Positions 59,908 to 64,000 of a stretch of DNA of 64,000 nucleotides are shown piece after piece. The stretch covers positions 248,001 through 312,000 of the forward strand of contig NZ_CP015840.1 in NCBI RefSeq assembly GCF_000471025.2, read 5' to 3'. Source of the DNA: Chlamydia gallinacea 08-1274/3. Its GTDB lineage: Bacteria; Chlamydiota; Chlamydiia; Chlamydiales; Chlamydiaceae. Numbering within the stretch: position 1 is the first letter of the stretch; each line of letters starts with the position of its first letter. The position numbers and the translations under genes were made by a program. A model generated the notes under the pieces. It was given only the letters and a program-made list of their open reading frames with translations, was not told where the DNA came from and made no database searches.

Positions 59908-60722
59908 CAATTCCTTTTCAACCTATAGCCTTGTGGGCACATGTCTCACCTAAAGTTATAAAAACGTTCTATAAGTTTTATTGCTCCGGGACATTTTCTT
60001 CAGAAGACGCTGAAATTAAAAATACTCAATTAATTATTGGGCATCAAGGACACCGGCTTATGGGGAATCTTGTGATCTTCTATTGGCTTGTTGATAAAAC
60101 AAATGGCAAGATTGTCGATGCAAAATTTCAATACTTCGGCCATCCCTTCCTTCTTGTTTTAGCAGAAACTACTTGCAATTTAGTTACAGGGAAAACCTAT
60201 GCTCAAGCCTATGATCTATCAGTAAATGCCATAGATAAGGAACTCCGTACACATCCGGATATCCCTGCTCTCCCCGAACACTATACTCCTCTATACCACT
60301 GCATTATTGATGCTTTAGATTCTGCTGTTCAACAATGTATAGATACCGCAATTGAAGACGGCTCCCCCCCCCTAAACGATGCCCTACGTTCTCATAATTT
60401 TGAAGACGCTCATCCCTATACGCAAGAAGCCTGGGAAGCACTATCTCTGGAAGCAAAACTTCAGGCTTTGCGCTCCTTAACAGAAGAAAAAATTTCTCCC
60501 TATATAGCTTTAGACAGTGGCAGTGTAACCATAGAACATCTCGAAGGTAACATAGTGACTATCGCTTACGCGGGAAATTGCTCCGGATGCTTTTCAGCTA
60601 TAGGATCCACATTAAATTCCATAGGAGAATTATTACGCGCTTATGTGTATAGCGAATTACAAATTAAAGTAAATGAGGAGTCTTTAAACTTTTCCCCACC
60701 ACACTCTACTACGGATTATTAA
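59904..60722 (+). CDS. NifU-like protein with degenerate scaffold domain and intact Nfu CxxC domain
   Basis: A 272-residue protein with two parts. Residues 1-140 resemble the IscU/NifU scaffold, but of its three conserved cysteines only the last (Cys133 in LYHCIIDA) remains; the first aligns with HRLMGN near residue 53 and the second with FGHPF (His80). The C-terminal 90 residues are an Nfu domain with GNCSGC (Cys226, Cys229), the usual cluster-carrier motif. It could still carry Fe-S clusters through the CxxC. ATGA coupling with the NifS-like gene indicates joint expression. Confidence 0.82.
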   Translation: MTIPFQPIALWAHVSPKVIKTFYKFYCSGTFSSEDAEIKNTQLIIGHQGHRLMGNLVIFYWLVDKTNGKIVDAKFQYFGHPFLLVLAETTCNLVTGKTYAQAYDLSVNAIDKELRTHPDIPALPEHYTPLYHCIIDALDSAVQQCIDTAIEDGSPPLNDALRSHNFEDAHPYTQEAWEALSLEAKLQALRSLTEEKISPYIALDSGSVTIEHLEGNIVTIAYAGNCSGCFSAIGSTLNSIGELLRAYVYSELQIKVNEESLNFSPPHSTTDY

Positions 60723-60768
60723 CTTTGAAAAGCTACCAAATTGTCAATAATTCTCATTTTTTGTAGAG

Positions 60769-60808
60769 AATAATGAAATGTTAATAACTCTATAATTATT
60801 TCATTATT
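60769..60808. promoter_or_regulatory. Perfect 11-bp inverted repeat around a TATAAT box before the fliF-like operon
   Basis: AATAATGAAAT at 60769-60779 is the exact complement of ATTTCATTATT at 60798-60808. TATAAT at 60791-60796 lies between the arms. The site ends 15 bp before the GTG start. It could be an operator or a leader hairpin. A TTGTCA at 60741-60746 is a possible -35, but not for this -10. Confidence 0.4.
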
Positions 60809-60823
60809 GTCTTGAGGATTGTT

Positions 60824-61849
60824 GTGTTTTTTCAATTCTTAAAAAGAAAATGTGTGTCTCTAGGAATTTCTCCTGTAAGCTTTATAGCGATCCTGGCTAT
60901 TTTAAGTTGCGCGTTCTTTTTAAATAAAACTTCCTCATCTCCTATACCATCGTCTAATTTACCATCTGAAAAAAAATCTCCCCGATGGTTTCAATTTAGC
61001 CAAATAGGTAATATCAAATTCCTTGAGTCCCTGGCTAAAAAAGAGCAAATAGAAAAGGATTTAACAACTTTTCAATCCATAGCACATGCTACAGTTGCTC
61101 TATCCTTATCTTCTGAAGAAGAATCCTTACATCCGACACAAATATCTGTGATCCTTACTCCCCATAAAAAAGAGCTTCTTTCTCCCTCACTCTTATCTTC
61201 TATCACAGACTATTTGTTAAGCAGTGTGCCCAATCTTAAGAAAGAAAATATCACCCTCTCTGATACCTTAGGCAACACCTATTCTCCTGGAGAAGTTACA
61301 CCTTCCTCTTTATTACTTACTACATGTGAAGGTTATTTAGGAAAAATTCTTCCTAAAGAACATTTTGCTTTAACTTATGTGCAAACACCGTCTCTTCCTA
61401 CCATACAACTAACAATTAATGAAAAGTATTTAGAAAAACTTTCTAAGGAAGCAAGAGAAAATCTACTCATTCACACTCAAGAAACTATAGGAAAAATCTG
61501 CGGAGATTCATGCTCAACAACTATTGAACGTTTTCCGTTTTCTTCTAATCTTATCACAAAGACATCCCCTTTACATAAAATCTTCATAGGCAGTGCTATT
61601 TTATTTGCCAGTTTAGGCATCATTGCTTTAGCAAGTTTTTATCTTGCTTTCTATGCTTATGAAAAGATTCCTCCGGAATCCAAAATAAAACAGGGAATAA
61701 ATATTACAAAGCTGATAGAGGTATTACAAAAAGAATCTCCAGAAAAAATCGGGCTCATCTTGTCATATTTAGATTCTAAAAAAGCGAATGCACTTCTGAA
61801 TAGACTGCCCGAAGATATTAAAAATCAAGTGATGAAGTTTAAATATTAA
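60824..61849 (+). CDS. fliF: FliF-like ring protein fused to a FliG-middle-domain-like tail
   Basis: A 341-residue inner-membrane protein. After an N-terminal helix (about 12-30), the periplasmic part matches the YscJ/FliF ring-building region (TPHKKELLSPSLLSSITDYL, SVPNLKKENITLSD). The first ring-building module of FliF and SctJ seems missing. A second helix (about 255-280) follows. The cytoplasmic tail, residues 291-341, contains ITKLIEVLQKESPEKIGLIL, then SYLDSKKANALLNRLP, resembling the FliG middle domain (E-H-P-Q-x-I-A-x-I-L then L-x-x-x-x-A-A-x-I-L). GTG 60824 has GAGGA five bases before it; the TTG at 60812 is rejected. The genes that follow are FliH-, FliI- and FliJ-like, the flagellar order. 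Confidence 0.8.
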   Translation: MFFQFLKRKCVSLGISPVSFIAILAILSCAFFLNKTSSSPIPSSNLPSEKKSPRWFQFSQIGNIKFLESLAKKEQIEKDLTTFQSIAHATVALSLSSEEESLHPTQISVILTPHKKELLSPSLLSSITDYLLSSVPNLKKENITLSDTLGNTYSPGEVTPSSLLLTTCEGYLGKILPKEHFALTYVQTPSLPTIQLTINEKYLEKLSKEARENLLIHTQETIGKICGDSCSTTIERFPFSSNLITKTSPLHKIFIGSAILFASLGIIALASFYLAFYAYEKIPPESKIKQGINITKLIEVLQKESPEKIGLILSYLDSKKANALLNRLPEDIKNQVMKFKY

Positions 61850-61863
61850 GAATTAGGTGCCCT

Positions 61864-62397
61864 GTGACACTGTCCTCCTCCTCTGGTTCCCTAGCTAATA
61901 CTGAAAATACATCGCAAAAAAGTCCTTGGGAAGATGACTTTCCTGAAGGAGAGGTTGTAGATTATAATACTCCTGAAGAATTAGTATCCTTAATACAAAT
62001 CTTCCGAAAATTGTCTCTACATATGCTTGCAGAAATAGAGAAAATTCCCCAACAACTTAAAATAGAACTCATTGAACTCGCTATTCTTACCTGTGAAAAA
62101 TTCCTTTATAGAAAATTAGATAATAGCGAAGAACTCGCTTTACTGATTTCTTCGGCACTGCAACACCACATAACACTAAAGTCGCTATCTCCCATCAAGA
62201 TCTTCCTCCATCCTGAGGACTATAAAAAACTCACAGACTGGTTAACCAAACAAGAAATCCCTCTCATTAAACAGGCAGAATTTCTCCCCGATATTTCCTG
62301 TAAAAAATCAGGATATAAAATGGAAACCCCTTCAGGAATCCTCAGACAAGAAATTGGAGAAGAATTAGAGCATTTGCTTTCTGTTTTAACAGCATGA
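61864..62397 (+). CDS. fliH: FliH/SctL-like ATPase regulator
   Basis: A 177-residue acidic protein. The central helical part (LKIELIELAILTCEKFLYRK) and the C-terminal domain with IKIFLHPEDYKKL, EFLPD, and ETPSGILRQEIGEELEHLL match the conserved C-terminal part of FliH/SctL/V-ATPase E-type stators. These bind the export ATPase and hold it at the sorting platform. The long Gln/Glu-rich N-terminus of typical FliH is short here. It starts at GTG 61864 after AGGTG, 14 bp behind the FliF-like gene, and overlaps fliI by 4 bp. Confidence 0.75.
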   Translation: MTLSSSSGSLANTENTSQKSPWEDDFPEGEVVDYNTPEELVSLIQIFRKLSLHMLAEIEKIPQQLKIELIELAILTCEKFLYRKLDNSEELALLISSALQHHITLKSLSPIKIFLHPEDYKKLTDWLTKQEIPLIKQAEFLPDISCKKSGYKMETPSGILRQEIGEELEHLLSVLTA

Positions 62398-63710
62398 CAA
62401 ACTTAGATTACGAAAAAAATCAACTCCATTATTGGCAACCCTATCGTACATGCGGACTTCTTTCTAAAGTATCTGGGAATCTTTTAGAGGCTCAAGGATT
62501 ATCTGCTTGCCTGGGAGAACTCTGCCAAATCCACTCACAAAAATATCCCAACCTCCTAGCAGAAGTCATCGGTTTTCACAACCAAACTACCTTACTCATG
62601 TCCCTATCTCCTATGCACCATATTGCTTTAGGAACCGAGGTGATTCCGTTACGTCGCCCTCCTTCATTGCATCTTTCTGACAGTTTACTAGGTCGTGTTA
62701 TAGATGCTTTTGGGCATCCGGTGGATAATAAAGGAAATCTTCCTAAAACACGTATTCAGCCATTAATCTCTTCTCCACCCTCTCCATTATCTCGTAAGCC
62801 TGTGCAAGAGATTTTCCCTACAGGAATTAAAGCAATTGATGCCTTTTTAACCCTAGGAAAGGGACAACGGATCGGTGTCTTCTCAGAACCTGGAAGCGGA
62901 AAATCTTCTTTATTGTCAGCAATCGCTACGGGATCACAATCTACAATTAATGTAATAGCCCTCATTGGAGAAAGAGGTAGAGAGGTCCGTGAATATATAG
63001 AACAGCATTCCGTGGGGTTGCAACAACAACGCACCATTATTCTTATTTCTCCCGCACATGAAACAGCTCCTACTAAAGTCATTGCAGGTCGCGCTGCTAT
63101 GACCATAGCGGAATACTTCCGTGACCAAGGCCATGACGTGCTATTTATCATGGATTCTTTATCCAGATGGATAGCCGCTCTTCAAGAGGTTGCCTTAGCA
63201 ACCGGAGAAACTCTAACAGCACACCACTATGCAGCTTCTGTCTTTTACCATGTATCAGAATTCATAGAACGTGCAGGAAATAATGATCGCGGTTCCATCA
63301 CAGCATTATATGCAATTTTACACTACTTAGACCATCCAGATATTTTTACTGATTATTTAAAATCTCTACTGGACGGACATTTCTTCCTAACCAACCAAGG
63401 AAAAGCTTTTTCATCTCCACCCATTGATATTCTATCTAGTTTATCTCGATCTGCAAAAAAACTCGCTTTACCTCATCACTATGCCGCTGCCGAAAAACTC
63501 CGAGCTTTATTAAAAGCTTATCATGAAGCTTTGGACATTATTCAACTAGGAGCTTATGTCCCTGGACAAGATAAAAACTTAGATGAAGCAATTAAAATTC
63601 TTCCTAGTATAAAGAACTTCCTATCCCAGCCTTTATCAAGCTACTGCCAGTTAGAAAACACATTAAAAGAACTCGAGCATTTAGGGAACATTGAATCAGA
63701 AACTCATTAG
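62394..63710 (+). CDS. fliI: FliI-type export ATPase (second type III ATPase)
   Basis: A 438-residue hexameric F1-beta-like ATPase. Walker A SEPGSGKSSLLSAI lies near residue 165, ALIGERGREVREYIEQH follows, and Walker B is FIMDSLSRW near 250. Flagellar and type III ATPases unfold and deliver substrates to the export gate. Chlamydiae have a separate SctN with their main injectisome, so this is the flagellar-type copy. ATGA overlap with fliH and an overlapping downstream fliJ-like frame make a compact unit. Confidence 0.92.
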   Translation: MTNLDYEKNQLHYWQPYRTCGLLSKVSGNLLEAQGLSACLGELCQIHSQKYPNLLAEVIGFHNQTTLLMSLSPMHHIALGTEVIPLRRPPSLHLSDSLLGRVIDAFGHPVDNKGNLPKTRIQPLISSPPSPLSRKPVQEIFPTGIKAIDAFLTLGKGQRIGVFSEPGSGKSSLLSAIATGSQSTINVIALIGERGREVREYIEQHSVGLQQQRTIILISPAHETAPTKVIAGRAAMTIAEYFRDQGHDVLFIMDSLSRWIAALQEVALATGETLTAHHYAASVFYHVSEFIERAGNNDRGSITALYAILHYLDHPDIFTDYLKSLLDGHFFLTNQGKAFSSPPIDILSSLSRSAKKLALPHHYAAAEKLRALLKAYHEALDIIQLGAYVPGQDKNLDEAIKILPSIKNFLSQPLSSYCQLENTLKELEHLGNIESETH

Positions 63711-64000
63711 TCTTTCTACTCTATTAAAGAGAGAAATTTATAATTTCACATCAAAAATACAATACTTAAAAAACGAAAAATATTATCTATCTCAACAACT
63801 TACTCGTATCAAAGAGTACAGGACATTAGTCGCTAACATCAGAAAAGAACAATTTTTATACCGTAATAATGTGGAACATCATACTTCTTTGTTAGAACAC
63901 TTGCAAACATTACAAGTATCTATTTATAAACATCGCCAAATCTGCTGCAAACATCTACAAGAGCACCAGGATAAGCTATTGGCAGTAATTCATCGCAGAA
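63691..64000 (+). CDS. FliJ/SctO-like coiled-coil protein, 5' part
   Basis: A frame opens with TTG at 63691 inside the 3' end of fliI and stays open to the window edge (103 codons, beginning LNQKLISLSTLLKREI). The protein is a long Lys/Gln/Glu-rich helix with a heptad-like pattern, as in FliJ, the stalk that sits in the ATPase ring and is usually encoded right after fliI. No ATG is available near the start, so TTG is the likely initiator. The C-terminus lies outside the window. Confidence 0.65.
   Translation, partial: MNQKLISLSTLLKREIYNFTSKIQYLKNEKYYLSQQLTRIKEYRTLVANIRKEQFLYRNNVEHHTSLLEHLQTLQVSIYKHRQICCKHLQEHQDKLLAVIHRR

Overview
The window is a stretch of chlamydial chromosome (genus Chlamydia, family Chlamydiaceae). 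The evidence is the fused MurC-Ddl enzyme, a cell-wall/division cluster without ftsZ, the lysine-rich histone-like protein HctA, an Na+-NQR subunit, a divergent third-type GroEL, a SET-domain protein, and a non-flagellated FliF/FliH/FliI-type cluster. As I remember it, the gene order matches the block around CT715-CT764 of C. trachomatis. The base composition is AT-rich throughout. I cannot name the species. I see no phage, insertion sequence, CRISPR array or other accessory island: this is conserved core chromosome, and what is unusual lies inside individual genes and around the rRNA operon.

Layout. Positions 1-700 hold the end of a CutA-like gene and a KH RNA-binding protein with a Cys/His-rich tail. 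From 675 to 9672, on the minus strand, lies one dense operon-like cluster for peptidoglycan precursors and division: murF, mraY, murD, a LysM protein, ftsW, murG and murC-ddl. tRNA-Cys, a GroEL paralogue, a metallophosphoesterase, a small helical protein, EF-P, AMP nucleosidase and transketolase follow. From 16851 to 26366 the plus strand carries alaS-mfd-hemE-hemN-hemG with overlapping or nearly touching ends. A secreted TPR protein, hctA, an RNA uridine methyltransferase, yajC and nqrF lead up to the rRNA operon, which is on the minus strand (16S about 38164 to 36618, 23S about 36386 to 33451, 5S 33334 to 33218). Just past the 5S terminator lies a perfect 144-bp second copy of the 23S-5S spacer plus the first 68 nt of 5S. 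Both 16S and 23S are flanked by complementary arms that should form the processing stems.

From 38800 onward come tRNA-His, ftsK, a metallo-beta-lactamase-fold nuclease, a SET methyltransferase, a PEBP protein, a lipoprotein, a sodium:amino-acid symporter, an exported chlamydial protein, the riboflavin genes ribD-ribBA-ribH, and serS. Next are a five-helix protein that I read as a VIT1/CCC1-like iron/manganese transporter and a P1B-type metal ATPase with SPC/HEGST motifs, then rodA, birA, a pseudouridine synthase and gpmA. A NifS/NifU-like pair follows, both of which appear to have lost key catalytic residues. The window ends with a four-gene cluster in flagellar order: FliF, FliH, FliI and a FliJ-like coiled coil cut by the window edge. 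The FliF-like protein ends in a FliG-middle-domain-like tail, so FliG seems to have been absorbed into FliF.

Starts were chosen by eye from Shine-Dalgarno sequences and family length, and several differ from the longest possible reading frame. All family assignments come from reading motifs; no database search was run.
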